A DNA stretch of 27,860 bases from a virus, in the IMG/VR virus record IMGVR_UViG_3300036716_000902, positions 1-27,860 of that record. One strand, 5' to 3'. Under the pieces are notes generated by a model. That model was not told where the DNA came from. It worked only from the letters and a program-made list of their open reading frames with translations, and did not search any database. This document shows, piece after piece, positions 1-5,919 of this stretch. A program made the translations under genes and the position numbers. Position 1 is the first letter of the stretch, and each line of letters opens with the position of its first letter.

Positions 1-84
1 TTTTCTGTTTTTCTCATTTGGCTTAGGTTCAAGACCTAAAAACTCTGCTTCACTTGGGAATAAATACTTTGCTGTTTTTGACAT
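1..84 (-). CDS. Hypothetical protein, N-terminal fragment cut by the window edge
   Basis: An ATG on the minus strand at 84 opens a frame with no stop for 28 codons to the edge of the window (begins MSKTAKYLFPSEAEF; charged Asn/Lys-rich after that). It sits 1 nt downstream of the stop of the preceding leftward gene, as expected for the tightly packed leftward early operon. Too little is visible to assign a family. The call rests on the conserved spacing and the open frame. Confidence 0.5.
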   Translation of the reverse strand, partial: MSKTAKYLFPSEAEFLGLEPKPNEKNRK

Positions 85-85
85 A

Positions 86-241
86 CTAATAAATTTTATG
101 ATTGTTTTGTAATAATTGAATTTTTATATCTTTCTTAATAGATTTTAACCTATTTATCATGATGATATTTCTGTCATCAGATTTCAACTCTTCTAAGTCG
201 AGTAATAGAGTTATATTCTCTAGGGTTTTTTCTGTTATCAT
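86..241 (-). CDS. Small hypothetical phage protein, 51 aa
   Basis: A 51-codon frame reading leftward from ATG at 241 to TAG at 86-88. The product starts MITEKTLENITLLLDLEEL and is Leu/Ile/Lys/Asp-rich, predicted mostly helical, with no cysteines and no membrane segment. It begins 1 nt after the stop of the gene at 243-410 and ends 1 nt before the start of the next gene, so it fits exactly into the leftward operon. This tiling is the main support. No family is recognised; a small cytoplasmic early protein is the most that can be inferred. Confidence 0.5.
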   Translation of the reverse strand: MITEKTLENITLLLDLEELKSDDRNIIMINRLKSIKKDIKIQLLQNNHKIY

Positions 242-242
242 A

Positions 243-410
243 TTATTCGTATAAAGTTACTTTATCAACATAAAACTCCTCTGGTAGTCCAATTTCTTCA
301 CACTTGCTGTCTTTATTCATGTGTTTACAATGATCTTCCGCTCCTTTTTCAGTTTTAAATAAACATTGAATAGTTTGGTTGTCGTCAAAAATTCCGTAAA
401 TAATCTCCAT
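243..410 (-). CDS. Small hypothetical phage protein, 55 aa
   Basis: A 55-codon frame from ATG at 410 to TAA at 243-245. The product begins MEIIYGIFDDNQTIQCLF and continues with a charged segment containing three Cys and two His (C16, C28, C37, H27, H30), then an acidic C-terminus ending VTLYE. The Cys/His set could bind metal, but the spacing matches no zinc finger I know. It lies 3 nt downstream of the gene at 414-638 and 1 nt upstream of the next one, so it is likely co-transcribed with both. Function unknown. Confidence 0.55.
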   Translation of the reverse strand: MEIIYGIFDDNQTIQCLFKTEKGAEDHCKHMNKDSKCEEIGLPEEFYVDKVTLYE

Positions 411-413
411 AAT

Positions 414-638
414 TTATAATGATTTTAATATGTGTATTGTTTTTCTAAGATCGTACTCAATCTCACAAAGCTCTAAAAGATTCTCTTTACGTATTAAATT
501 AAATACTTTAGGATGCTTTGTGGTTGTGTTTTCTAGTATATCTAAGTGTTTTTTAAATTGTCTACGTCTAGCAAATAATCTAAATAACTCTCGTCTTATC
601 TTTGTAGTTCTTGTTGGTTCTGCCTCTATTCCTTCCAT
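414..638 (-). CDS. Small basic hypothetical protein, 74 aa
   Basis: Leftward 74-codon gene, first of a run of four small genes downstream of a candidate promoter at 657-688. The product is strongly basic in its first half (RRELFRLFARRRQFKKH) and looks all-helical, with a Leu-rich, weakly heptad C-terminal half (residues 45-74), so a small nucleic-acid-binding or coiled-coil protein is possible. The overlapping rightward frame at 430-669 was rejected because all neighbouring genes read leftward. No family recognised. Confidence 0.6.
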   Translation of the reverse strand: MEGIEAEPTRTTKIRRELFRLFARRRQFKKHLDILENTTTKHPKVFNLIRKENLLELCEIEYDLRKTIHILKSL

Positions 639-656
639 GTGTTTCTTATTTGATTG

Positions 657-688
657 TAAAATTAAGTAATGTAAACGTTAAAACCAAA
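657..688 (-). promoter_or_regulatory. Candidate leftward promoter, Bacteroidota type
   Basis: On the minus strand a TTTG element (688-685) is followed after exactly 20 nt by TAATTTTA (664-657), close to the Bacteroidota sigma-A consensus TTTG / TAnnTTTG. The same N20 layout occurs at 3539-3570. It lies in the only sizeable gap between leftward genes here, 19 nt before the ATG at 638, and would drive the small genes at 1-638. The last base of the -7 box is A instead of G. Confidence 0.4.
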
Positions 689-958
689 TTATTTGAGGAT
701 ATTTAATGCAGATTCTACATCCCAAACAACATGATAAGTAACACCAACCCTTTCAATGTCTCTTTTACATTGCACTTCTCCTGGTGTTAACTTTCCGTTT
801 TTAGTTGTTTTAATCTCAACGCTGTATGTTTTACCTTTGTAGTACACCAATATATCAAATAGGTTTTTAAGTTGATATACGTGCTTTACAGTTGCCCCAT
901 ATCGCCTATAAGCCTCTACTATTTCTTTCTGATTGCTATCCACCCTTGCGTTTCTCAT
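689..958 (-). CDS. VRR-NUC/PD-(D/E)XK-like small nuclease
   Basis: An 89-aa protein with the compact layout of phage VRR-NUC-type nucleases: an N-terminal helix with a conserved-looking Glu (QKEIVEAYRRYGATV), a strand carrying D35 (LFDILVYYKG), then E48-x-K50 in YSVEIKTT. Next comes the usual LTPGE segment and a terminal strand plus helix (THVVWD-like). D35...E48-x-K50 would form the metal site that cuts DNA, often at branched or junction structures. It lies in the same leftward operon as the Rad52-like protein and the SSB, consistent with a role in recombination or replication-fork processing. It starts 1 nt after the stop of the gene at 960-1271. Fold assignment is by motif only. Confidence 0.7.
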   Translation of the reverse strand: MRNARVDSNQKEIVEAYRRYGATVKHVYQLKNLFDILVYYKGKTYSVEIKTTKNGKLTPGEVQCKRDIERVGVTYHVVWDVESALNILK

Positions 959-959
959 A

Positions 960-1271
960 TTAATCTCTTTTCATTATTGATAATTCGTTATTCATTGCAA
1001 TACTAACACCCCTTGCAGCTTCTAAAATCTTTCTAGTCATTCTAAGCTCAGGCACTAACTCATTGGCTTTTATCTCAGCCTTTGCAACGCTTGTTTTTTC
1101 ATTATGCTTTATTGAATTGTATTTATAAAAAGAATCTACATTATACTTAGTAAGGTAATATATGTTACAAGATAACTGTCTATTCATAACAACCAGGTCA
1201 TCCCTATTTATAAACTTACCACTCTCATAAGTTTCTATTATCAGAGTTATTTTTTCTAGTATTTCATTCAT
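960..1271 (-). CDS. Conserved-looking phage early protein, unknown function, 103 aa
   Basis: A 103-aa, all-helical-looking protein. The N-terminal part (EILEKITLIIETYESGKFIN) is followed by a stretch with aromatic residues, then a charged C-terminal helix pair (residues 62-103: ELRMTRKILEAARG, ELSIMKRD). I recall this C-terminal pattern from small phage early proteins of unknown function near recombination genes; that is memory, not a search. Its start at 1271 lies just downstream of a terminator-like hairpin that would end the SSB transcript, so it may depend on readthrough or on a promoter in the 1272-1394 gap. Its stop is 1 nt from the nuclease start. Confidence 0.6.
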   Translation of the reverse strand: MNEILEKITLIIETYESGKFINRDDLVVMNRQLSCNIYYLTKYNVDSFYKYNSIKHNEKTSVAKAEIKANELVPELRMTRKILEAARGVSIAMNNELSIMKRD

Positions 1272-1282
1272 GATATTAAATT

Positions 1283-1312
1283 AAAAAACCTTACCTAGTT
1301 AAAGATAAGGCT
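1283..1312 (-). terminator. Intrinsic terminator-like hairpin (leftward)
   Basis: On the minus strand CCTTA (1310-1306) and TAAGG (1293-1289) form a short stem with a 12-nt loop, extendable by flanking A-T and G-T pairs, directly followed by TTTTTT (1288-1283). It lies between the SSB gene and the next leftward gene. The stem is short, so termination may be partial; the next ATG is only 12 nt beyond the T-run. Confidence 0.45.
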
Positions 1313-1323
1313 TGTTAGTAAAT

Positions 1324-1382
1324 AACCCTCCAATTAGTTTAACCTACACAACGACGATTAAGATTAAGTTTTTAGGAGGGTT
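1324..1382. repeat. 8-bp inverted repeat, 43-nt loop, in the SSB 3' region
   Basis: AACCCTCC (1324-1331) and GGAGGGTT (1375-1382) are perfect inverted copies around a 43-nt spacer. GC-rich stems stand out in this AT-rich DNA. In the leftward transcript the stem sits right after the SSB stop codon and just before the terminator-like hairpin at 1283-1312. It could stabilise the 3' end of the mRNA, act as a protein-binding site, or form a small regulatory structure. There is no gene in 1272-1394 that I can see. Confidence 0.5.
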
Positions 1383-1394
1383 TTTAGTTAGTTG

Positions 1395-1745
1395 CTAGAA
1401 CGGTAAATCGTCTTTATCATTTGGAGATAAACTTGGTGCAGCTTGTGGTTGTGCCATTCCCTCTGCAGAAACGTCTGAGGCTTCAATTCTCCATCCTTGA
1501 ATAGAGTTAAAGTACTTTGTTTCTCCTTGTGGGTTAACCCATTCACGACCACGTAAATTAATAGATACTTTCACATCGTCGCCTACTTTAAAAGCGTTTA
1601 AAAGTTCTATTTTGTCCTTTACAAATTCAATAGCTAATACTTGTGGGTATTGCTCGTTAGTTGTAACTACCAATTCACACTTTGTAAAATCGTTTCCAAA
1701 AGTTTGTGTTGGTGTTTGTAATTTAATTTTTCCTAATACTTCCAT
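1395..1745 (-). CDS. DUF3127-type single-stranded DNA-binding protein
   Basis: A 116-aa protein with an OB-fold-like beta pattern over residues 1-90 (MEVLGKIKLQTPTQTF, FTKCELVVTT, YPQVLAIEFVKDK, VGDDVKVSINLRGREW, then the KYFNSIQGWRIE strand). A Gln/Ala/Pro/Ser linker follows, and an acidic tip ending DKDDLPF. The OB core matches the DUF3127 family, common in Bacteroidota and their phages. The tip mimics the DDDIPF tail by which bacterial SSB recruits partner proteins. It would coat single-stranded DNA during replication and hand it to the Rad52-like annealing protein encoded upstream. Family known; role inferred from fold, tail and neighbours. Confidence 0.85.
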   Translation of the reverse strand: MEVLGKIKLQTPTQTFGNDFTKCELVVTTNEQYPQVLAIEFVKDKIELLNAFKVGDDVKVSINLRGREWVNPQGETKYFNSIQGWRIEASDVSAEGMAQPQAAPSLSPNDKDDLPF

Positions 1746-1795
1746 TTATAATTGTTTTTAATTTCTGCTAAAATAATACTTATTATTGTTATATC

Positions 1796-1945
1796 CTAAT
1801 TTTCCCAATAGTATTTGCATTTATTTCCTTTAAACGGAGGTTCTGAGAAATAAGATTGCCTATGCTTGTTTGGTTCTGCTTTAAATCTGTAGCAATTATG
1901 TTTTAGCTTACAGTTTTCTCCTTTACACATTGTTATATCTGCCAT
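1796..1945 (-). CDS. Small Cys-rich conserved phage protein, 49 aa
   Basis: A 49-codon leftward gene from ATG at 1945 to TAG at 1796-1798. The product begins MADITMCKGENCKLKHNC and ends NKCKYYWEN, with Cys at 7, 12, 18 and 42. Four cysteines in so short a chain suggest one zinc site or knuckle. The layout, with an MCxGxxC-like start, a YFxEPPF-type middle and a CxYYW end, is one I recall from small conserved hypothetical proteins of Bacteroidota phages. It lies between the SSB and other small recombination-region genes. A DNA- or protein-binding accessory role is possible but only inferred. Confidence 0.65.
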   Translation of the reverse strand: MADITMCKGENCKLKHNCYRFKAEPNKHRQSYFSEPPFKGNKCKYYWEN

Positions 1946-1972
1946 GATTATTTATTTTTTTTAGTTAATAAT

Positions 1973-2173
1973 CTAAACATTAATTAAGAAGTCCTCTAAA
2001 TCTTTACTAGAGACAGTGTCTTTTTTTAACCCATGTTTTTTATATGTAATAACCCAAGAACCCCTAGTTGCGTTGTAGGATATTTGTTTGATATTGTTTC
2101 CTATACACGAAACTAATTCCTCGGTATTTGTTAACTCTATTTTACTCATTGCCTTTGTAAGTTTTTCTTTCAT
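1973..2173 (-). CDS. Small hypothetical protein, 66 aa
   Basis: A 66-aa product with an N-terminal helix (MKEKLTKAMSKIEL), two predicted beta strands (IKQISYNATRGSWVITYKK) and a short C-terminal helix ending LINV. No motif or membrane segment is visible. It starts 6 nt downstream of the stop of the gene at 2180-2428 and is followed by a 27-nt gap before the Cys-rich gene, so it belongs to the leftward operon. The start may also lie at the internal Met-9. Function unknown. Confidence 0.55.
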   Translation of the reverse strand: MKEKLTKAMSKIELTNTEELVSCIGNNIKQISYNATRGSWVITYKKHGLKKDTVSSKDLEDFLINV

Positions 2174-2179
2174 ATTTAT

Positions 2180-2428
2180 TTATTTATTTTGTTTTCTTAT
2201 TTGCTCTTTGTAAGCGTCTCTCTCTTTCTTAGCTTCTTTGACTTTTTTGTTAAGCTCTTTGAATTTAGGATCGTCTTTGTATAAATAGTAATCGTCTGGC
2301 TCTCTACTCCAATCTTTAATAAACTTGCTACACGGTTGTGTAAAGTTATTTATATACTCCAACCCTGTCATAGGGTCGGTAGTTATAAAATATGTCATTT
2401 TTTCGTGTTCTTTTTTACTTGCTCCCAT
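2180..2428 (-). CDS. Small hypothetical protein with charged C-terminal helix, 82 aa
   Basis: An 82-aa product. Residues 12-45 form a loop- and aromatic-rich segment (TYFITTDPMTGLEYI; DWSREPDDYYLY). Residues 52-82 form one long Lys/Glu helix with coiled-coil character. It starts 3 nt after the Rad52-like gene ends, so translation is probably coupled. A second possible start is Met-11. The association with the annealing protein suggests a recombination accessory role; that is inference only. Confidence 0.55.
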   Translation of the reverse strand: MGASKKEHEKMTYFITTDPMTGLEYINNFTQPCSKFIKDWSREPDDYYLYKDDPKFKELNKKVKEAKKERDAYKEQIRKQNK

Positions 2429-2431
2429 TTT

Positions 2432-3019
2432 CTAAGAATTAAATTGTTTAGTAACTATTAACGCAGCTTTTTGAATATTAGTAACAGCTCTAGTGTTTAA
2501 TGCCTCTTGTATTTGCTCTTTTGTTCCTTTCTCTACCAGGAACTTTAACCCATCGTCTTTTAGCGGTGGCAAATGTTCTGACATCAACATATTACAATGT
2601 TTGTTTATATCCCAAATCTTTTTACCTTGGTAAGCTGGAACAAATTTATTTCCGTCTCTTATAGCGTCTGTTTTTATAATATCTAATCTATACAAAAAAC
2701 GACCTACACCCCATGCAACAGCAGCACGTTTAAAAGCATCACTTGCCTCTCCTTTTTGTTTCTCTACTTGGCTTTCAGTTCCGCAGTCAGATTTCCACAC
2801 CCAACCCATTGACTCGGTATCAAATATCCCTATTGAAGCAAATAAATTGCCTTTATGCTCTTTGTATTCAACTTGCCAACCTGTTTGACCACAAACCTCA
2901 TCAAATAAATCTTGTACATCTCTAGCGTCAATATAAGCCACAAAGTTAGCGCCCCATTCCTTAACACTTTGAACCCTCCATTTGTAAGGGATTTCTTTTT
3001 TGAGTTTTTCTAAATCCAT
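2432..3019 (-). CDS. Rad52/22-family single-strand annealing protein
   Basis: A 195-aa protein whose N-terminal half matches the Rad52 core fold used by phage annealing proteins. It shows an early PYKWRVQS strand, a central sheet (residues 45-80, with WKSDCGTES) and the signature helix GEASDAFKRAAVAWGVGRFL at 90-109, followed by Y-R. This helix, with its Ala/Phe/Lys pattern and the G-x-GRFLY end, is the most diagnostic Rad52 segment. The protein would form rings that anneal complementary single strands during phage recombination or replication restart. The C-terminal part (150-195) is divergent and may contact partners. The SSB-like protein and a small nuclease in the same operon support the role; no matching 5'-3' exonuclease was found in the window. 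Confidence 0.85.
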   Translation of the reverse strand: MDLEKLKKEIPYKWRVQSVKEWGANFVAYIDARDVQDLFDEVCGQTGWQVEYKEHKGNLFASIGIFDTESMGWVWKSDCGTESQVEKQKGEASDAFKRAAVAWGVGRFLYRLDIIKTDAIRDGNKFVPAYQGKKIWDINKHCNMLMSEHLPPLKDDGLKFLVEKGTKEQIQEALNTRAVTNIQKAALIVTKQFNS

Positions 3020-3080
3020 AATTTAATTGTTTTCGCAGTATAATACCGCCATTATTAATAATAAAGTTATATATTCCATG

Positions 3081-3185
3081 TTATTCTGTTAAGTAAAGTA
3101 TAGTCATGCACAATAAAATCATAGCACAACAAAATGCAAAAGCAGTTATACAATCATCAATATCTCTTTTGTTTAGTGGTCTCAT
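3081..3185 (-). CDS. Small single-TM membrane protein, 34 aa
   Basis: A 34-codon frame whose ATG (3185-3183) overlaps the TGA of the upstream gene in an ATGA arrangement, the usual sign of translational coupling. The product has a charged N-terminus (MRPLNKRDIDD) and one hydrophobic helix from about residue 12 to 32 rich in Cys, Met and Leu. An inner-membrane micro-protein is the simplest reading. A further 18-codon frame at 3023-3079 follows but is too short to call. Function unknown. Confidence 0.5.
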   Translation of the reverse strand: MRPLNKRDIDDCITAFAFCCAMILLCMTILYLTE

Positions 3186-3511
3186 GCTTTCTCTCCGTTA
3201 AATTGTTCGTAATCGTTTACACAGCTATTTAAAGCCTCTTCATTGTTATTTACGTTAACCATCATAAAATCGTAAACTATCTCTTGCTGATCCTTATTTA
3301 ATAACACCAGTAAATCCTCGGAGCCTATGATCATGCTAATCTCACACGTAAAAGTGTCTGAATTTTTATTATATTCAGATTCTACATACACACCATTATC
3401 GTTATCATCTAAAACTAATTTAGATACACCATCTACATAACTTGTAAACTCACATCTGTTAAGAATATCTCTTAAATACTTGTTTGAAATCTCAAAATAC
3501 TGTTCTTCCAT
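3182..3511 (-). CDS. First leftward early gene, unknown, 109 aa
   Basis: A 109-aa acidic protein, predicted alpha plus beta: helix at 5-20 (FEISNKYLRDILNRC), strands around 25-65 (GVSKLVLDD, GVYVESEYN, FTCEISMIIG), then helices to the end. There is no known motif and no membrane segment. As the gene nearest the divergent control region, directly behind the strongest promoter match (3539-3570), it is probably among the first expressed. It could be an early regulator or host-takeover protein, but nothing in the sequence shows that directly. ATGA overlap with the next gene. Confidence 0.65.
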   Translation of the reverse strand: MEEQYFEISNKYLRDILNRCEFTSYVDGVSKLVLDDNDNGVYVESEYNKNSDTFTCEISMIIGSEDLLVLLNKDQQEIVYDFMMVNVNNNEEALNSCVNDYEQFNGEKA

Positions 3512-3538
3512 GTCGTTAATGTTTTTTGTTTATACTTG

Positions 3539-3570
3539 CAAATCTAATACATAATAACAACACTACCAAA
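3539..3570 (-). promoter_or_regulatory. Leftward early promoter, near-perfect Bacteroidota consensus
   Basis: On the minus strand TTTG (3570-3567), 20 nt, then TAGATTTG (3546-3539), a full match to the Bacteroidota sigma-A -7 box TAnnTTTG with a -33 TTTG at normal spacing. The box ends 28 nt before the ATG at 3511, leaving a short leader. It would drive the whole leftward early operon using host RNA polymerase. Confidence 0.7.
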
Positions 3571-3574
3571 TAAT

Positions 3575-3588
3575 TTCGTATATTTACG
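3575..3588 (+). promoter_or_regulatory. Candidate rightward promoter for the packaging genes
   Basis: TTCGTATATTTACG contains TATATTTA, one base off TAnnTTTG, and belongs to a motif repeated upstream of four other rightward genes (5891, 8146, 17623, 22769). No -33 TTTG is seen at normal distance, so it may be weak or need an activator. It is back-to-back with the leftward promoter; the two -33 regions overlap. The 3589-3661 leader carries no clear gene apart from a 9-codon ATG frame at 3601-3630. Confidence 0.4.
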
Positions 3589-3661
3589 TCATATTTTTTC
3601 ATGTTTTTGTTTTTACCTGCTCTTTACTAACGTAGGGAGTGGGTTTTAAAATTCTTATATT

Positions 3662-3871
3662 ATGGACGAAAATGAATACACATACGATTATATAGTAGAG
3701 TTTACAGAGCAACAATACATAAAGTATATAGAGTCTTTGGATAACGACGGACTGCTAAATATGATAAAAGAACTTAATTTAGAGTTAATTGAGTGCGAAA
3801 ATTTGGAGAATTACGAGGAATGTTGTATTATTAGGGACGATATAAACCAATTAAAACAATATTTATTATGA
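3662..3871 (+). CDS. Small acidic protein with UVR-like helical motif, 69 aa
   Basis: First rightward gene. The 69-aa product is highly acidic. Residues 46-67 (ENLENYEECCIIRDDINQLK) resemble the UVR motif, a helical hairpin found in UvrB/UvrC and other protein-binding modules. The N-terminal part is Tyr/Glu-rich. The stop overlaps the next ATG (ATGA), so translation is coupled. Its position before the terminase genes does not itself indicate function; a small interaction protein is the most that can be inferred. Confidence 0.6.
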   Translation: MDENEYTYDYIVEFTEQQYIKYIESLDNDGLLNMIKELNLELIECENLENYEECCIIRDDINQLKQYLL

Positions 3872-4170
3872 AAAGATTAGTATTAGTGTTATTAGCACTT
3901 TATTCGTGTGATAACTGCGATTTAAAAGAATTACAAGAGATAGAAGAACCTGTAAAAAAATATAAAGAGGTTTGTGATGAATGTTACAGACGATGGTACT
4001 CTAAAGGGGTTTTTATTAACGAGATACCTTGGGGATTTGAGGGGTGTAAAGCTGATGGTAATATTTACAGATATGAGGATAGAGACGGAACAAGTGCTAC
4101 AAACTTTTATCCTAGTAACCCAGGTTCTTATTACGTGATTAGATGCACAACTAAAAAAGTGGAGATATGA
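3868..4170 (+). CDS. Putative Cys-rich phage lipoprotein, 100 aa
   Basis: The N-terminus is a short signal peptide (MKRLVLVLLALYS) followed by Cys-14 and then Asp/Asn. This resembles a Bacteroidota lipoprotein signal with an acidic residue after the lipidated cysteine, although Tyr at position -2 is unusual in the lipobox. The mature part has CxxC (C36, C39) plus C17, C60 and C93, so disulfides are likely in the periplasm or at the surface. Strands such as GNIYRYED and SYYVIRC suggest a small beta domain. It is translationally coupled to its neighbours (ATGA at both ends). Phage lipoproteins of this kind sometimes block superinfection or alter the envelope; here that is inference. Confidence 0.55.
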   Translation: MKRLVLVLLALYSCDNCDLKELQEIEEPVKKYKEVCDECYRRWYSKGVFINEIPWGFEGCKADGNIYRYEDRDGTSATNFYPSNPGSYYVIRCTTKKVEI

Positions 4171-4556
4171 AAGAGGTAGGTAGACCTAGAATAAAATTAG
4201 AAGATTTGCCAAAAGGTTGGGATGATAAGATGATTAAGCTATCTAAACAAGGTGCTAGTATAGTAGAATTATCTGTTGAGTTAGATATTTGTAGAGATAC
4301 TTTCTACGCTTTAAGCAAGAGAGAACCTAAATTTTCCGACACCGTAAAAATGTGTAAACAATATTGTGAGGCTTGGTGGGTTAAGAAAGGACGTACTGAG
4401 TTAGACAATAAAGACTTTTCTTATACTGGTTGGTACATGAACATGAAGAACAGATTTAAGTGGACTGATAGGCAAGAGACAACTTTAGAGGGTGGAGAGA
4501 AACCGATACAAACAAACGTAATAAGTTTAGGAAGTGGAGTTAAACCTAAAGAATGA
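4167..4556 (+). CDS. terS: Terminase small subunit
   Basis: A 129-aa protein with an N-terminal basic arm (VGRPRIKLEDLPKGW) leading into a helix-turn-helix (about 22-55: MIKLSKQGASIVELSVELD, CRDTFYALSKREPKF). A helical oligomerisation region follows (about 55-105, with the WYMNMKNRFKWTDRQE signature) and then a flexible tail. This layout is typical of phage small terminases that recognise the packaging site and feed DNA to the large subunit. The ATGA overlap with the large subunit fits the standard pair. No cos or pac site could be identified by eye. Confidence 0.85.
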   Translation: MKEVGRPRIKLEDLPKGWDDKMIKLSKQGASIVELSVELDICRDTFYALSKREPKFSDTVKMCKQYCEAWWVKKGRTELDNKDFSYTGWYMNMKNRFKWTDRQETTLEGGEKPIQTNVISLGSGVKPKE

Positions 4557-5878
4557 AACTACTACCAAAACAAGAACATGCAGTATATTATTTAAAAGAC
4601 AATGAAACCAAAGAGGTTTTATATGGTGGGGCAGCAGGCGGTGGTAAGTCTGCTTTTGGTGTTTTGTGGCTTATAGAAATGTGCCAAACATACCCAGGCT
4701 CTAGGTGGTTAATGGGCAGGGCAAAGCTAAAAGCATTAAAAGAGACCACATTAAACACTTTCTTTGAGTTAACATCTAACCCAACACCAGAGAGTGATGC
4801 TTTGGGTTTGATTAGGTTAGGCATATCGGATCAATACACATTCAATGCACAAAATAACATCATATATTTCAATAATGGTAGTGAAATATTACTTAAAGAT
4901 TTGTTTCTTTATCCGTCTGACCCTAATTTTGATTCGTTAGGTTCTTTAGAGATATGTGGTGCTTTTATTGATGAATGCAACCAAATAGTCCACAAGGCAT
5001 GGCAAATAGTTTTGTCTAGGTGTAGGTATAAGCTAACAGAGTTCAATATAAAACCTAAAATGTTTGGAAGCTGTAACCCTGCTAAGAATTGGGTATATAA
5101 ACACTTTTACAATCCTAGTAAAGATGGAAGATTACCAAGGCAAAAGAAATTTATACAAGCACTTCCAACAGATAACCCTTTCTTGCCTCAGTCTTATTTA
5201 GATTCTTTACTATCTTTAGACAAGAACAGTAGAGAAAGACTATACTACGGAAATTGGGAGTACGATGATGACCCTAGTGCATTAATACATATAGATGCTA
5301 TTAACGACTACTTTAGACCTAACCACATAGAGAGAACAGGCGAAAAGTATTTAACTATGGATATTGCTCGTAAAGGAAAGGATAATACTGTGTTTAGGGT
5401 TTGGCATGGATGGGTTTGTATTTATAGATTCTCTATTGACAAAAGTGGATTGGTTGAGGTTGTTGATAAGGCAAAGGAATTACAAAGGAGATACAATATA
5501 CCATTATCTAACGTTATAGCCGATGAAGATGGTGTTGGTGGTGGTGTAGTAGATTTCTTACAATGCAAAGGTTTTGTAAACAACTCAAGAGCTTTGAACG
5601 ATGAAAACTTTAACAATCTTAAATCTCAATGTGGTTACAAGATGGCTGCAAAGATACAAGCCAGAGAAGTAGGTGAGATGGTTGCAGATAGTTCTGTTAT
5701 TGATATAGTAACGGAAGAAATGGAACAGGTAAAGCAAAAGGATATTGATAAGGATGGTAAGATAGCATTAGTATCTAAAGATATAGTTAAGCAAAACATA
5801 GGTAGGTCTCCCGATGAGTGGGATTCTATTATGATGCGTTACTGGTTTGAGTTAGCTCCAAAGTTCGGGGTTTATTAA
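4553..5878 (+). CDS. terL: Terminase large subunit (ATPase-nuclease)
   Basis: A 441-aa packaging motor. The N-terminal ATPase has Walker A GGAAGGGKS (25-33), Walker B ending in D140-E141 (GAFIDE) and a coupling motif GSCNP (172-176). The C-terminal RNase H-like nuclease has candidate metal-binding acids D270 (LTMD), D324/E325/D326 (VIADEDG) and D424 (DEWDS). Length and order are normal for a Terminase_6-type protein. It would dock on the portal, cut concatemeric DNA and pump it into the prohead using ATP. All key residues are present. It is followed by a 41-nt gap holding a promoter-like motif before the portal gene. Confidence 0.95.
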   Translation: MKLLPKQEHAVYYLKDNETKEVLYGGAAGGGKSAFGVLWLIEMCQTYPGSRWLMGRAKLKALKETTLNTFFELTSNPTPESDALGLIRLGISDQYTFNAQNNIIYFNNGSEILLKDLFLYPSDPNFDSLGSLEICGAFIDECNQIVHKAWQIVLSRCRYKLTEFNIKPKMFGSCNPAKNWVYKHFYNPSKDGRLPRQKKFIQALPTDNPFLPQSYLDSLLSLDKNSRERLYYGNWEYDDDPSALIHIDAINDYFRPNHIERTGEKYLTMDIARKGKDNTVFRVWHGWVCIYRFSIDKSGLVEVVDKAKELQRRYNIPLSNVIADEDGVGGGVVDFLQCKGFVNNSRALNDENFNNLKSQCGYKMAAKIQAREVGEMVADSSVIDIVTEEMEQVKQKDIDKDGKIALVSKDIVKQNIGRSPDEWDSIMMRYWFELAPKFGVY

Positions 5879-5890
5879 TTAATTTATAAA

Positions 5891-5903
5891 TTCGTATTTT
5901 TAC
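5891..5903 (+). promoter_or_regulatory. Promoter-like motif upstream of the portal gene
   Basis: TTCGTATTTTTAC contains TATTTTTA, a near match to the Bacteroidota -7 box TAnnTTTG, located 17 nt before the portal ATG in a 41-nt gap. The same motif recurs before other rightward genes. No TTTG at -33; the upstream bases are the 3' end of terL. Confidence 0.4.
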
Positions 5904-5919
5904 AAATAAATCTAGTATT

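Noticed and set aside
430-669. Rightward 79-codon frame overlapping the 414-638 gene
   Set aside because: All neighbours read leftward with near-zero spacing, and the leftward frame is basic and helical while this one looks like an antisense shadow.
3023-3079. 18-codon hydrophobic frame (MEYITLLLIMAVLYCENN) after the small TM protein gene
   Set aside because: Its start nearly abuts the stop of the upstream gene, which is suggestive, but it is too short to support as a gene without expression data.
3601-3630. 9-codon leader-like frame MFLFLPALY before the first rightward gene
   Set aside because: No ribosome site and no known attenuation pattern; mentioned only as a possibility.
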